Part shown: piece after piece, positions 42,469 to 51,178 of the stretch
Layout: each line of letters starts with the position of its first letter
Numbering within the stretch: position 1 is the first letter of the stretch
Source: Gammaproteobacteria bacterium
GTDB lineage: Bacteria; Pseudomonadota; Gammaproteobacteria; Burkholderiales; Gallionellaceae
Direction of reading: 5' to 3'
DNA length: 64,000 nt
Assembly (NCBI GenBank): GCA_018820925.1
Contig: JAHJNJ010000038.1
Coordinates: 1 to 64,000, forward strand
Position numbers and translations under genes: made by a program
Notes under the pieces: model-generated
What the model was told of the DNA's origin: nothing
Seen by the model: only the letters and a program-made list of their open reading frames with translations
The model's database searches: none

Positions 42469-42497
42469 ATTCTAGAGGCTCAAGCCAGGTTTGGCAA
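42469..42497 (-). promoter_or_regulatory. rpsT promoter
   Basis: On the minus strand TTGCCA (42497-42492), a 17-nt spacer and TAGAAT (42474-42469), 5 of 6 matches in each box, 43 nt before the S20 start codon. Confidence 0.7.
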
Positions 42498-42796
42498 ACC
42501 CTTTTTTCGGGGGCTTGTGCCAGTCGGGCGCAAGCCGGGGATTCGCGGCTTTGGCCTTTATTTCAGCCCTGGTCATTGACGACGGAGAGTGGCCGGGTTT
42601 GGCAATCCTCCATGGTGCGGCCAACGCCGAGGTTCCCGGTTTGGCGGCTCGTCAGATTGCGGTCAACACGCAAAATGTCCGGAACGGCTTGATTTCGCGA
42701 GAAGACTTTGCGCGGTGGTATGATGGCGCCCCTTTGAGAATAACAAGGGCTAAAGTCCCTGTCTTGATCCAGTGCCATCAATATTCTTCAAACCAA
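42498..42796. other. Intergenic region between rpsT and murJ
   Basis: 370 nt separate the two start codons. Apart from the rpsT promoter nothing firm is visible. The murJ frame is open upstream to 42491, but without a ribosome-binding site and with a composition unlike MurJ. A TATGAT at 42719-42724 could be a -10 for murJ but lacks a clear -35. Confidence 0.5.
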
Positions 42797-44341
42797 ATGA
42801 ATCTGCTTAAAGCCCTTGCTGCAGTCAGCAGCCTGACCCTGGTTTCGCGCATCCTCGCCTTTGTGCGCGATGTGCTGATGGCGCGCATCTTCGGTGCGGG
42901 GATGGCGACCGATGCATTTTTTGTCGCGTTCAAAATTCCCAATCTGTTGCGCCGCATGTTTGCGGAGGGCGCGTTTTCGCAGGCTTTTGTGCCGATTTTC
43001 GGCGAATACAAGAATCGCAAAAGCGCCGATGAGACCAAATTGCTGGTCGATCATGTGACCACATTGCTGGCGATTATTCTGTTCGTCATTACCCTCATTG
43101 GCATCATCGCTGCCCCGATCCTGGTCTACATCAATGCACCGGGCTTTGCCAAAGAGCCGGAAAAGTTTGCGCTTACCGTGCAACTGCTGCGCATCACTTC
43201 ACCGTATATCTTCTTCATTTCGCTGGTCGCGGTAGCGGCGGCCATACTCAATACCCATAACAAATTCTGGGTGCCGGCCTTTGCGCCGATTTTGCTCAAC
43301 GTGTGCTTCATCGTGGCTGCGCTGTGGCTGGCGCCATACTGTAACCCGCCCATCCTGGCGATGGCTTGGGCGGTTTTCGTGGCTGGTGTGGTGCAGCTCG
43401 CATTTCAGCTGCCGTTCCTGAAGAAGATCGGCATGCTGCCGAAGTGGAACTTCAACTGGAAAGATGCAGGCGTCAGACGCATCATCAGGCAAATGGGGCC
43501 GGCCATGTTCGGTGTTTCCATCGCGCAGATCAGCCTCATCATCAATACCATTTTTGCTTCATTTCTCGTGGCAGGCAGTGTGTCCTGGCTGTATTACGCG
43601 GATCGCCTGATGGAGTTTCCTTCCGGGATGCTGGGGGCGGCGCTGGGCACTATTCTGCTGCCCTCGCTTTCCAAGCATCATGCCGACAACAGTACGGTGG
43701 AATATTCCAGATTGCTGGATTGGGGCTTGCGTCTGGTATTTATGTTGACGCTGCCTGCCGCACTGGCGCTGGGCTTGATTGCCGTACCGCTGCTGGCGAC
43801 TTTCTTCCAGCACGGCGCGTTTGGTCCCGAAGACGTTTTGAAGACGAGTTACGCTTTGGTCGGCTATAGCGTGGGCCTGATCGGACTCATTGCGGTGAAA
43901 GTGCTTGCCCCCGGTTTCTATGCACGGCAGGACATCAGGACGCCGGTCAAGATCGGAATCGCCACGCTGATTGCCACGCAACTGATGAATCTGTTGTTCG
44001 TGTTCGGGATGCAATTGCATCATGCGGGGCTGGCGCTCGCCATCGGTCTCGGAGCCTGTTTCAACTCGGCCATCCTGTTCTATTTCCTGCGCAAACGCGA
44101 CATCTACCAGCCCGAACCGGGTTGGGGAATTTACTTCCTCAAATTGTGTATTGCCTTGCTGGCGCTGGGAGTGGCACTCTGGTTTGGAATGGGCAGCCAG
44201 CAGCACTGGCTCACCAGCCACGGCTGGACGCGCATTATCCATCTCTCCTGGTTGGTGGTGCTGGGCGTGGCGGTGTACTTTGCGGTGCTGTTTGCGCTGG
44301 GTTTCCGCCTCAAGGATTTCGCAAAGCGCGGAGCGAACTGA
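42797..44341 (+). CDS. murJ: Lipid II flippase MurJ
   Basis: 514-residue MOP-superfamily protein with about 14 membrane helices. It starts [20 protein letters not shown], then [14 protein letters not shown] and the [24 protein letters not shown] motif with essential arginines, and [15 protein letters not shown] in the C-terminal part. It flips the peptidoglycan precursor across the inner membrane. The following PAS-GGDEF gene starts 58 nt downstream. Confidence 0.96.
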   Translation: MNLLKALAAVSSLTLVSRILAFVRDVLMARIFGAGMATDAFFVAFKIPNLLRRMFAEGAFSQAFVPIFGEYKNRKSADETKLLVDHVTTLLAIILFVITLIGIIAAPILVYINAPGFAKEPEKFALTVQLLRITSPYIFFISLVAVAAAILNTHNKFWVPAFAPILLNVCFIVAALWLAPYCNPPILAMAWAVFVAGVVQLAFQLPFLKKIGMLPKWNFNWKDAGVRRIIRQMGPAMFGVSIAQISLIINTIFASFLVAGSVSWLYYADRLMEFPSGMLGAALGTILLPSLSKHHADNSTVEYSRLLDWGLRLVFMLTLPAALALGLIAVPLLATFFQHGAFGPEDVLKTSYALVGYSVGLIGLIAVKVLAPGFYARQDIRTPVKIGIATLIATQLMNLLFVFGMQLHHAGLALAIGLGACFNSAILFYFLRKRDIYQPEPGWGIYFLKLCIALLALGVALWFGMGSQQHWLTSHGWTRIIHLSWLVVLGVAVYFAVLFALGFRLKDFAKRGAN

Positions 44342-44398
44342 ATCTGCACAATTTGCCGGAGGCGATGTTGTACGTTGCTCCGGAAAAAAGGAAAGAAC

Positions 44399-45679
44399 AT
44401 GGCAGTACAAAGAACCTCGGGATATCCGGTTTTGATCATTGGCGCAGGACGCGGCGGCACCGCGTTGCTGGAAATGTTCATGGCTGACAGTCTGGTCAAT
44501 GTTGTAGGCATGGCGGATACGGATGCCGGGGCACCCGGGATCAGGATGGCCAAAGACCACGGGATTCCGACTTTTTCAGATGCAGCCAAGGCGCTGCAGG
44601 CCTGCAAAGATTATCCGGATTGCATCGTATACAACCTGTCGCACGACGACAGCATCGCCGACGCCGCATTCAAGGTGTTCGGTGACAGGCGGGTGGCCAG
44701 TGGACTTGAGGTTCAACTGTTCTGGCAGATGGTGACCAATCTGAAGCGAATCAAGGGCGAACTCGAGAAAAGCCAGAATCAGCTGCAATCCATCATCAGC
44801 AACGTGATGGACGGCATTATTACGATCAATGAGTCCGGTGAAATCCAGGGGTTCAACCCGGCGGCGGAGCAGATTTTCGGATATTCGCAGCAGGAAGTAA
44901 TAGGCAGGAATCTGAACCTGCTGATGCCGGAACCGGATCGAAGCGCGCATGACTCCTATCTCAACCGGTATTTGAATACAAGCCAGTCCAGGATACTGGG
45001 GGTGCGCGGGCGCGAGGTGACAGCCGTGCGGAAAAACGGCGAAGCTTTTCCCATGGAGCTGTCCGCGTCGGAAATGATGCTGGGTGGAGATCGCTACTTC
45101 ATCGGCATCGTCCGGGATATCACAGAGCGCAAATTGGCCGAACAGAAAATTGCCCATCTGGCGCATTACGATTACCTGACCGACTTGCCCAACCGAGCGT
45201 TGTTGTTGGATGTGCTCGATCATTCGATTGCATTGGCTATGCGTAACAAGCATAAAGTGGCCGTTTTGTTCATGGATCTGGATGGTTTCAAGGCAATCAA
45301 CGATACCCTGGGGCACGATGCGGGCGACCGTTTGCTTCAGTGCGTTTCCCAAAGAATAAAGGAAACGATCCGTGATTCGGATACGGTGGCGCGGGTGGGG
45401 GGAGACGAATTCATCCTTGTTCTGGATGACATCGAATCACATGAAAAGGCGGCGTTTGCTGCCAATAAAATACTTGCTGCCTTGTCCGAACCTATTGATA
45501 TAAATGGGCAGCCAAGCCGTGTGGGAGGCAGTATCGGCATCTCCATATTCCCCGACGATGCCGAAAGTTCCGTCCAACTCGTCAAGCAAGCGGATGAAGC
45601 GATGTACCTGGCAAAACAGGGTGGAAAAAATTCTTCACGGTTTTATCGGGAGGTCGTGGCGGAGCGACAAAAGGATTGA
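44399..45679 (+). CDS. Rossmann-PAS-GGDEF diguanylate cyclase
   Basis: 426 residues. Residues 10-110 form a Rossmann-like nucleotide-binding domain (VLIIGAGRGGTALLEMF, G15-x-G-x2-G), followed by a PAS domain (about 125-245, ending FIGIVRDITERK) and a GGDEF domain with an intact active site at 334-338 and the inhibitory I-site R325-x2-D328. It should make cyclic di-GMP. No membrane segment. AAAGGAAAG precedes the ATG. Presence of the Rossmann part suggests sensing of NAD(P)H or another nucleotide (inference). Confidence 0.9.
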   Translation: MAVQRTSGYPVLIIGAGRGGTALLEMFMADSLVNVVGMADTDAGAPGIRMAKDHGIPTFSDAAKALQACKDYPDCIVYNLSHDDSIADAAFKVFGDRRVASGLEVQLFWQMVTNLKRIKGELEKSQNQLQSIISNVMDGIITINESGEIQGFNPAAEQIFGYSQQEVIGRNLNLLMPEPDRSAHDSYLNRYLNTSQSRILGVRGREVTAVRKNGEAFPMELSASEMMLGGDRYFIGIVRDITERKLAEQKIAHLAHYDYLTDLPNRALLLDVLDHSIALAMRNKHKVAVLFMDLDGFKAINDTLGHDAGDRLLQCVSQRIKETIRDSDTVARVGGDEFILVLDDIESHEKAAFAANKILAALSEPIDINGQPSRVGGSIGISIFPDDAESSVQLVKQADEAMYLAKQGGKNSSRFYREVVAERQKD

Positions 45680-45726
45680 ATCCGGTGGCGGTTGCCATTC
45701 AGTATTGATGTACAGGCTTTGTATGA

Positions 45727-45759
45727 AACAACGCCCTGATGTCGAGTCAGGGCGTTGTT
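45727..45759. terminator. Strong 13-bp hairpin between convergent genes
   Basis: AACAACGCCCTGA / TCAGGGCGTTGTT with a 7-nt loop. It lies between the GGDEF gene and the convergent small membrane gene. The minus strand continues TTTCAT, so it fits a terminator for the minus-strand gene and perhaps acts on both. Confidence 0.7.
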
Positions 45760-45781
45760 GGTGGACTGGTGTGAAGAAAGC

Positions 45782-45967
45782 TCAGTGGAGCGTAATCGCC
45801 AGATAACCGAAAAGATGTGACACGGAAAATGCGATCCACCAGCCGGAAGCCTGGATCGCGGACGATATCAAATTTTCCCCGGCATGCAGGCTCAAAGCAA
45901 AAACACCGATTCCATACAAGAACAACAAACTTAGACCAAAAAAGATGACGCTAATCACTGAACCCAT
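45782..45967 (-). CDS. Small two-helix membrane protein, function unknown
   Basis: 61 residues from ATG 45967, chosen because AAGGAG lies 6-7 nt upstream. It has two hydrophobic segments (VISVIFFGLSLLFLYGIGVFAL and SGWWIAFSVSHLFGYLAI). Not recognised. Converges on the GGDEF gene and lies just downstream of a PilZ gene on the same strand, so all three may belong to one cyclic di-GMP output group (inference). Confidence 0.7.
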   Translation of the reverse strand: MGSVISVIFFGLSLLFLYGIGVFALSLHAGENLISSAIQASGWWIAFSVSHLFGYLAITLH

Positions 45968-46010
45968 GATGATCTCCTTTTTACGTATCTCCTCCGGTTC
46001 GATTATGTTT

Positions 46011-46400
46011 CTATGCGCTTTGCGCAATTTGCGGATAGTCGCGGGGGCCGAAAAACATGTTCAGGTTTTTCTCCAGAACTTTCAGTCCGTTTTCTTCGAA
46101 ATGCATAAATTCTATTTCGCACAGGTATTTGCCATCTTTTAAAATGGCTTCGATGTTGTGGCCGATGATTTTGACGACCTTCATGGGGGCGTCATTCAGC
46201 CTGGAAGGGATCATCAGATGCATGGCGACTTTCTTTTTCTGGCAAATGTGATGGTCGCTGAGTATGCGCACACCGTGCGTTGATATCTCTTGTGCAACGC
46301 CATTGTGGAGATTGATTGTCTCGCCCTGTTCTTTGCAATCGCAAAGGAAACGCACCCCCCAGTTTGCCGGGTAACGCGGGTGACTTGGTTTGGATTCCAT
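46011..46400 (-). CDS. PilZ-domain protein
   Basis: 129 residues with PilZ-like layout: a basic start (HPRYPANWGVRF, the RxxxR region partly changed), then AQEISTHGVRI in place of the D/N-x-S-x2-G motif (Glu at the first place), and FMHFEENGLKVLEK at the end. Binding of cyclic di-GMP is plausible but the motif is imperfect. The ATG at 46400 has GGAG 6 nt upstream; in-frame GTG and ATG codons lie slightly upstream. Confidence 0.75.
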   Translation of the reverse strand: MESKPSHPRYPANWGVRFLCDCKEQGETINLHNGVAQEISTHGVRILSDHHICQKKKVAMHLMIPSRLNDAPMKVVKIIGHNIEAILKDGKYLCEIEFMHFEENGLKVLEKNLNMFFGPRDYPQIAQSA

Positions 46401-46432
46401 TTGTTTCTCCATCACAATCGAGCTTGAGAAGG

Positions 46433-46460
46433 AGTATCCTCACTGTGAGTGGGGGGTCAA
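46433..46460 (-). promoter_or_regulatory. Possible promoter of the PilZ gene
   Basis: Minus strand TTGACC (46460-46455), a 16-nt spacer and GATACT (46438-46433). The spacer contains the dyad CTCAC-T-GTGAG (46439-46449), a possible regulator site. Confidence 0.4.
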
Positions 46461-46737
46461 TATGCCAAACGGACTAGCCAAAACTCAAAAAGATATAGAT
46501 ATGCGTATATACCTTCTCCCAATGGTTTGGTCGGGTAACACTATAATTTCAACTGGTACAAGGGTTTTTGGCAATTGCTAACGCCTGTCCATTGCGAACA
46601 ACGCAATTGATGCTTCCTGCACAGACCTGGATGCCTGAAAGAAGCTGGCTGGCGTCGTCGGGAATTAAACTGAAATAACTTGAAGTAGTTGGTTCCGGCG
46701 GGTATATCCCGCCGGAATGTTTTCTGAGACCGGATTT
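46461..46737. other. AT-rich intergenic region upstream of mnmC
   Basis: 337 nt separate the PilZ and mnmC starts. It contains a perfect TATAAT at 46542-46547 without a matching -35, and a perfect dyad CCGGCGGG-TATAT-CCCGCCGG at 46695-46715 that ends 22 nt before the mnmC start. No convincing gene. Confidence 0.5.
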
Positions 46738-48726
46738 ATGCTCGACTGGAAAGACGGACAACCCTTTTCTAATCGCTATGGCGATGTGTACTTCTCCAAC
46801 GACTCCGGTCTGGAGGAGACGCGCCATGTGTTTTTGCAGGGCAACCGGCTGGCGGAACGCTTCGCGGCGCTGAAGGCTGGAGAGAGCTTCTGCATTGGCG
46901 AGACGGGTTTTGGTACCGGCCTGAATTTCCTCTGTGCCTTGGTATTATTCGAGCAGGTCGCGCCGCCGGGTGCGAGCCTGAATTTTTTCAGCGTCGAGAA
47001 ATTTCCCCTGAGTGATGACGAACTGCGCGCCGCGTTGGCGCTATGGCCGGAGTTGGCCCTGCAAGCCGAAGTGTTGCTGGCACACTGGCATCGCCGCGTG
47101 CCGGGCTGGAACCGCTGGAGTTTCGCCAACGGGCGGGTGCGGCTGACGCTGGCGATGGAGGATGCAGAGCAAGCCTTGCCGCAATTGCCTGCGTGCTGCG
47201 TGGATGCGTGGTTCCTCGACGGTTTCTCGCCCGCAAAAAATCCCGAAATGTGGAGCGAGACAGTGCTGACGGGCATCGCTCGCGCCTCGCGGGATGGCGC
47301 CACGCTGGCTACTTACACCTGTGCTGGCTGGGTGCGGCGCGGCTTGCAGCAGGCTGGGTTTGCGGTGGAAAGGGTGGAGGGGTTTGGGCGCAAGCGGGAA
47401 ATGGTCCAAGCAAATTACCTTCCCGTTCGCACTGAGTGCACTGCGCAGCAGGGTGTATCGAAGCCTGTCCTGAGTAGCGCGCATAGCGAGCGTATCGAAG
47501 GGTGTGAACGGAAATTGCCAAGCACCGCCCTTGTCATCGGTGGCGGCATCGCCGGATGCGCCGCTGCCCATGCCCTTGCGCAACGCGGCATCTCCGTCAC
47601 CCTGATCGAGCGCGCCCCGCAACTTGCCACACAGGGGTCCGGCAATCCGCGCGGCATTCTGCATGCGCGCTTTGGTGCAGGCATGAATGCGCTGCATCGC
47701 TTTGTGCTGGCGGCTTACGGCCATGCGCTGGCGCTGCTGGACGAAGCGGTGCCGGCCGATGGGGTACTGCGCTCCGAATGCGGCCTGCTGCAACTCGCTG
47801 CCACGGACGCAGAAGTCAAACGCATCGCCAAACTTTCCGCTCAGGAATGGCCGGCTCATTTGCTGCAAGCGGTGGATGCGGCAACCGCTTCGCAACTGGT
47901 CGGAATGAAAATGGCGCACGGCGGGCTGTGGTTTCCCGGCGGGGGCTGGGTCGTGCCGCCGCAGGTCTGCGCGCGCCTGGCGGATCATCCGCTTATCGTG
48001 CAGCGACTCGGTTGCGAAGTGACGGCACTGGAGCGAACCGCATCCGGCTGGTGTGCCAGCGGCGACGGCTTTGCCGTCGAAGCGGAGCAGGTCGTCGTGT
48101 GCAGCGGCCATCAAGCCAAAAATCTCAGCCAGTTCTCAGATTTTCCGCTGCAACCCGTGCGCGGCCAGATCAGCATCCTGCCCGCCACGGCGGCAAGCGA
48201 ATCCCTGCATGCCGTGCTGTGCGCCGAAGGCTATTGCGCACCCGCAGTTGACGGTCGGCACGTGGCTGGTGCGACTTCAACGTTCGACGATGCGGTGACA
48301 GACCTGCGCGACGCCGACCATGCCGACAACCTCGCCAAGATCGCTGCGCATATGCCAGTGCTGCATCAGGCATTGAATCAGTCCCTTCCCCCTTGCAGGG
48401 GGAAGGACAGGATGGGGGTAGAGTTGCAGGACGCCAACGTTTCTACCCCCTCCCCAACCCTCCCCCTGCAAGGGGGAGGGAGTGTGGTGGCCGGACGCGC
48501 CGGAGTGCGCTGCTCCGTGCCCGGCGCGACGCCGCTGGTGGGTGAGGTCGAGCCGGGGCTGTATTGCAGCCTGGCGCACGGTACGCGCGGCCTGCTCACT
48601 GCGGGCATCGCGGGTGAAATAATCGCCGCCGCGATGTGCGGACAGTTACCACCCTTGCCACAAACTCTGCTGGATGCGCTGGCGCCGTTGCCAAGAGTTC
48701 GAAAAAAAGGTAAAGCTGCAGCATGA
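46738..48726 (+). CDS. mnmC: Bifunctional tRNA mnm5s2U34 biosynthesis protein MnmC
   Basis: 662 residues. N-terminal methyltransferase (GETGFGTGLNFL near residue 50; DAWFLDGFSPAKNPEMW) and C-terminal FAD oxidoreductase (VIGGGIAGCAAAHAL near residue 265), which finish the wobble-uridine modification. The start at 46738 gives the family-like MLDWKDGQPFSNRYGDVYFS; an ATG at 46717 adds 7 residues. Two stretches look like in-frame insertions of dispersed repeats: the interdomain linker (47424-47515) and a block in the FAD domain (48381-48482). The frame is intact, so the protein is probably still made. Confidence 0.93.
   Translation: MLDWKDGQPFSNRYGDVYFSNDSGLEETRHVFLQGNRLAERFAALKAGESFCIGETGFGTGLNFLCALVLFEQVAPPGASLNFFSVEKFPLSDDELRAALALWPELALQAEVLLAHWHRRVPGWNRWSFANGRVRLTLAMEDAEQALPQLPACCVDAWFLDGFSPAKNPEMWSETVLTGIARASRDGATLATYTCAGWVRRGLQQAGFAVERVEGFGRKREMVQANYLPVRTECTAQQGVSKPVLSSAHSERIEGCERKLPSTALVIGGGIAGCAAAHALAQRGISVTLIERAPQLATQGSGNPRGILHARFGAGMNALHRFVLAAYGHALALLDEAVPADGVLRSECGLLQLAATDAEVKRIAKLSAQEWPAHLLQAVDAATASQLVGMKMAHGGLWFPGGGWVVPPQVCARLADHPLIVQRLGCEVTALERTASGWCASGDGFAVEAEQVVVCSGHQAKNLSQFSDFPLQPVRGQISILPATAASESLHAVLCAEGYCAPAVDGRHVAGATSTFDDAVTDLRDADHADNLAKIAAHMPVLHQALNQSLPPCRGKDRMGVELQDANVSTPSPTLPLQGGGSVVAGRAGVRCSVPGATPLVGEVEPGLYCSLAHGTRGLLTAGIAGEIIAAAMCGQLPPLPQTLLDALAPLPRVRKKGKAAA
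47424..47515. repeat. Repeat inserted in the mnmC interdomain linker
   Basis: The linker encodes RTECTAQQGVSKPVLSSAHS and a few more residues, unlike MnmC. At DNA level it carries TATCGAAGCCTGTCCTGAG and a partly inverted TATCGAAGG copy, related to the TTCGACAGGCTCAGCACGAA unit near 53705. Length is a multiple that keeps the frame. Confidence 0.5.
48381..48482. repeat. Palindromic repeat inserted in frame in the mnmC FAD domain
   Basis: Three nested hairpins: CCTTCCCCCT / AGGGGGAAGG at 48384-48406, GGGGGTAGA (48414-48422) with TCTACCCCC (48442-48450), and CCCTCCCCCT / AGGGGGAGGG at 48458-48480. It encodes a Pro/Gly-rich stretch (PSPTLPLQGGG) not expected in MnmC. Such blocks are common intergenic repeats in proteobacteria; here it sits inside a coding region. 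Confidence 0.75.
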
Positions 48727-49559
48727 AAAAAACACCTCCCGAATACCCCGAAATCCGCCCCGGCCAATCCATCGAGCTGCTGAAATCGCTGCACATCCTG
48801 ACGCGCGACGGCAAAATGAACCAGGATTCGCGGCGCAAGCTGAAGCAGGTGTATCACCTGTATCAGTTCATCGAACCTCTGCTGCAGGAGGTGAGCAATT
48901 CACGCGGCGCGCTAACGCTGGTGGACCATGGCGCGGGCAAGTCGTATCTGGGATTCATCCTGTATGACCTGTTCTTCAAGGCATTGAACGACGCTTCGCA
49001 TATCTACGGCATCGAAACGCGCGAGGAGCTGGTTACGCATTCGCACGAACTGGCGCAATCGCTGGGTTTTGGCGGCATGTCATTCCTGAATCTGTCGGTG
49101 GCGGAATCCATCGTGTCGGACAAGTTGCCTGCCACAGTGGATGTGGTGACGGCGCTGCATGCCTGCGATACCGCGACCGACGATGCGATCAACTTTGCGC
49201 TGAAGAAGCAGGCCAGGCACATCGTGCTGGTGCCATGCTGCCAGGCCGAGGTGGCGGCGGTGTTGCGCAAGAACAAGGGCAAACAACTGGCGAAGGATGC
49301 GCTCACCGAGTTGTGGCGCCATCCCATCCATACGCGCGAATTCGGCAGCCATCTCACCAATGTGTTGCGCTGCCTGCAACTGGAGGCGCACGGCTACCAG
49401 GTGACGGTGACCGAGCTGGTGGGATGGGAGCATTCGATGAAGAATGAGCTTATCATTGCGAGTTTCAAGAACCTGCCGCGCAAGCGGGCGGCGGAGCGGT
49501 TGACCGAGGTGTTGCAGAGCGTGGGGCTGGAGGAGATGAGCTCACGCTTCTTTGTCTAA
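48723..49559 (+). CDS. SAM-dependent methyltransferase (Methyltransf_32 type)
   Basis: 278 residues. Motif I is LTLVDHGAGKSYLGF, as in the RRNAD/METTL25/GSTCD-like branch; LHACDTATDDAI and VLVPCCQAEV follow. The start overlaps the mnmC stop (ATGA). Relatives include candidate RNA methyltransferases; linkage to mnmC agrees but does not prove a tRNA target. Confidence 0.82.
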   Translation: MKKTPPEYPEIRPGQSIELLKSLHILTRDGKMNQDSRRKLKQVYHLYQFIEPLLQEVSNSRGALTLVDHGAGKSYLGFILYDLFFKALNDASHIYGIETREELVTHSHELAQSLGFGGMSFLNLSVAESIVSDKLPATVDVVTALHACDTATDDAINFALKKQARHIVLVPCCQAEVAAVLRKNKGKQLAKDALTELWRHPIHTREFGSHLTNVLRCLQLEAHGYQVTVTELVGWEHSMKNELIIASFKNLPRKRAAERLTEVLQSVGLEEMSSRFFV

Positions 49560-49623
49560 CCAGGGCGGGTTATGTGTAATAACTGGCAGGACAACGATTT
49601 ATCAACTTTATGGAAGAAATATC

Positions 49624-50019
49624 ATGCAAATCAGCAATGACACCCGTTCGCATTACGAACGCATCGGCGGGGCGGAGAAGGTGCGAGCGCTGGTGCAGCG
49701 TTTTTACCAGATCATGGACGCGACGCCGGAGATGCAGGACCTGCGCAAGATGCATGCAGCCAGTCTGAAAGGCTCGGAAGAAAAACTGTTCATGTTTCTT
49801 TCCGGTTGGATGAACGGTCCGCAGTTGTTCATGGAGAAATTCGGCCACCCCAAATTGCGCCAGCGCCACCTGCCGTTTGCGATCGGCGACAAGGAGCGCG
49901 ACCAGTGGATGCAATGCATGACGCAGGCGATGAATGATGTGGTGGAGGATGAAGGGTTGCGCAAGGAACTGCTTGCTGCGATTGGCAAGGTGGCGGATTT
50001 TATGCGGAACAAGGCTTAG
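49624..50019 (+). CDS. Group II truncated haemoglobin
   Basis: 131 residues, 2-over-2 globin. Tyr B10 in RFYQIM (Y28), proximal His F8 in RQRHLPF (H82) and the group II marker Trp G8 in RDQWMQCM (W95). Likely binds oxygen or nitric oxide. A dispersed inverted repeat follows 12 nt after the stop. Confidence 0.92.
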   Translation: MQISNDTRSHYERIGGAEKVRALVQRFYQIMDATPEMQDLRKMHAASLKGSEEKLFMFLSGWMNGPQLFMEKFGHPKLRQRHLPFAIGDKERDQWMQCMTQAMNDVVEDEGLRKELLAAIGKVADFMRNKA

Positions 50020-50030
50020 GAAGCTCTATT

Positions 50031-50109
50031 GTAGGATGGGTTGAGCAGCGCGATACCCATCGTATCCAAATCTAATTTGTTGGGTATCGCTACGCTCAAC
50101 CCAACCTAC
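50031..50109. repeat. Dispersed inverted repeat, copy 1 (both arms)
   Basis: Left arm GTAGGATGGGTTGAGC... (50031-50061) and right arm ...GCTCAACCCAACCTAC (50079-50109) in inverted orientation, with a 17-nt centre. The same roughly 31-nt arm occurs at 53174, 53771 and 55745/55793. Sits between two convergent genes and may act as a bidirectional hairpin. Confidence 0.85.
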
Positions 50110-50181
50110 GATTGTTGATTACTGTTCTCCGTTCATAGTCCTATAGGTTAACCACGAACGGAGAACTTATTCGATATTTTT

Positions 50182-51078
50182 TCAGTCCTGATCTTCTGAA
50201 GATTCTTCTTTGTTCGGTGTCGCAGTCTTCAACATCTCTTCCCGCGTTGCCGGTGTCTCCAGGCTGATACGTCCCAGTACTCCCATGCGGTAATCCTGCA
50301 GCAAGGTCATGGCCGCCTTTTCCAGATCGAACTCCTGTCCCTTGATGCGGAAGCCGCGCTGTTGGGCGATGGCTTCGATGAGGGCGACCCCGTCCATCTT
50401 GTCCGTCACTGATTTATAGCGTTGCTGGATCAGTGCCGGATAACGCTGCATGAGCAGATCGCCGAGGAAAATGGCGACTTCACTTTCATGATAGGCATTG
50501 CGGCCGATCAGGTTGCTGGCCGCGAGCAGGTAGCCGTCGCTCTCATAGGCAATCTTCGGCCACATCATGCCCGGCGTGTCGATGAGCTGCATGTGGTCGT
50601 TGAGGTCGAAGTGCTGCAGGTTCTTGGTGATGGCGGGCTCGTCGCCGACGGCGGCGGTGCGTTTCTTCAGTAGCGCGTTGATGAAGGTGGATTTGCCCAC
50701 GTTGGGGATGCCCATCACCATCATACGCAGGGGTTTCAGCACCGTGCCGCGATGCGGCGCCAGCGGCAGGCACAGCTTGGGGATCTTCGCAGCTTCGCCC
50801 GGTTTCTTGCACGAGAGGGCGACGGCCTTCACGTTCTTCTGGCTGTTGAAGTGATCCAGCCAGGCCTTGGTGGCCGCCGGATCGGCGAGGTCGGCCTTGT
50901 TCAGCACCTTGAGGCAGGGGCGCTGGCGGTGTTCGCGCATCTCGCGCAGCATCGGGTTGCTGCCCGCCTCCGGCACGCGTGCATCCAGCACCTCGATGAC
51001 GACATCGATGCGCTCCATGGTCTCGGTCGCTTTTTTCTTCGCCGAGGTCATGTGTCCGGGGAACCACTGGATAGCCAT
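50182..51078 (-). CDS. rbgA: Ribosome biogenesis GTPase RbgA/YlqF
   Basis: 298-residue circularly permuted GTPase: G4 LNKADLAD comes first, then G1 MGIPNVGKSTFINAL and G3 LIDTPGMMWPK, with a C-terminal helical domain (FDLEKAAMTLLQDYRMGVLG). It acts in 50S assembly. It starts with MAIQWFPGHMTSAKK, the family N-terminus. Divergent from fumarase. Confidence 0.94.
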   Translation of the reverse strand: MAIQWFPGHMTSAKKKATETMERIDVVIEVLDARVPEAGSNPMLREMREHRQRPCLKVLNKADLADPAATKAWLDHFNSQKNVKAVALSCKKPGEAAKIPKLCLPLAPHRGTVLKPLRMMVMGIPNVGKSTFINALLKKRTAAVGDEPAITKNLQHFDLNDHMQLIDTPGMMWPKIAYESDGYLLAASNLIGRNAYHESEVAIFLGDLLMQRYPALIQQRYKSVTDKMDGVALIEAIAQQRGFRIKGQEFDLEKAAMTLLQDYRMGVLGRISLETPATREEMLKTATPNKEESSEDQD

Positions 51079-51178
51079 TTGCGTACAGCCCTTGAAATGA
51101 GGCGCGCATTCTAACTGTTATTTGACGCGGTCAGCCTGCCCTTACATAATCGGCGGGTTCTCAATTTGGAGTTTTAAT

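Noticed and set aside
42491-42796. N-terminal extension of murJ
   Set aside because: The frame is open, but MurJ homologues begin at the MNLLKAL-type start and there is no ribosome-binding site upstream.
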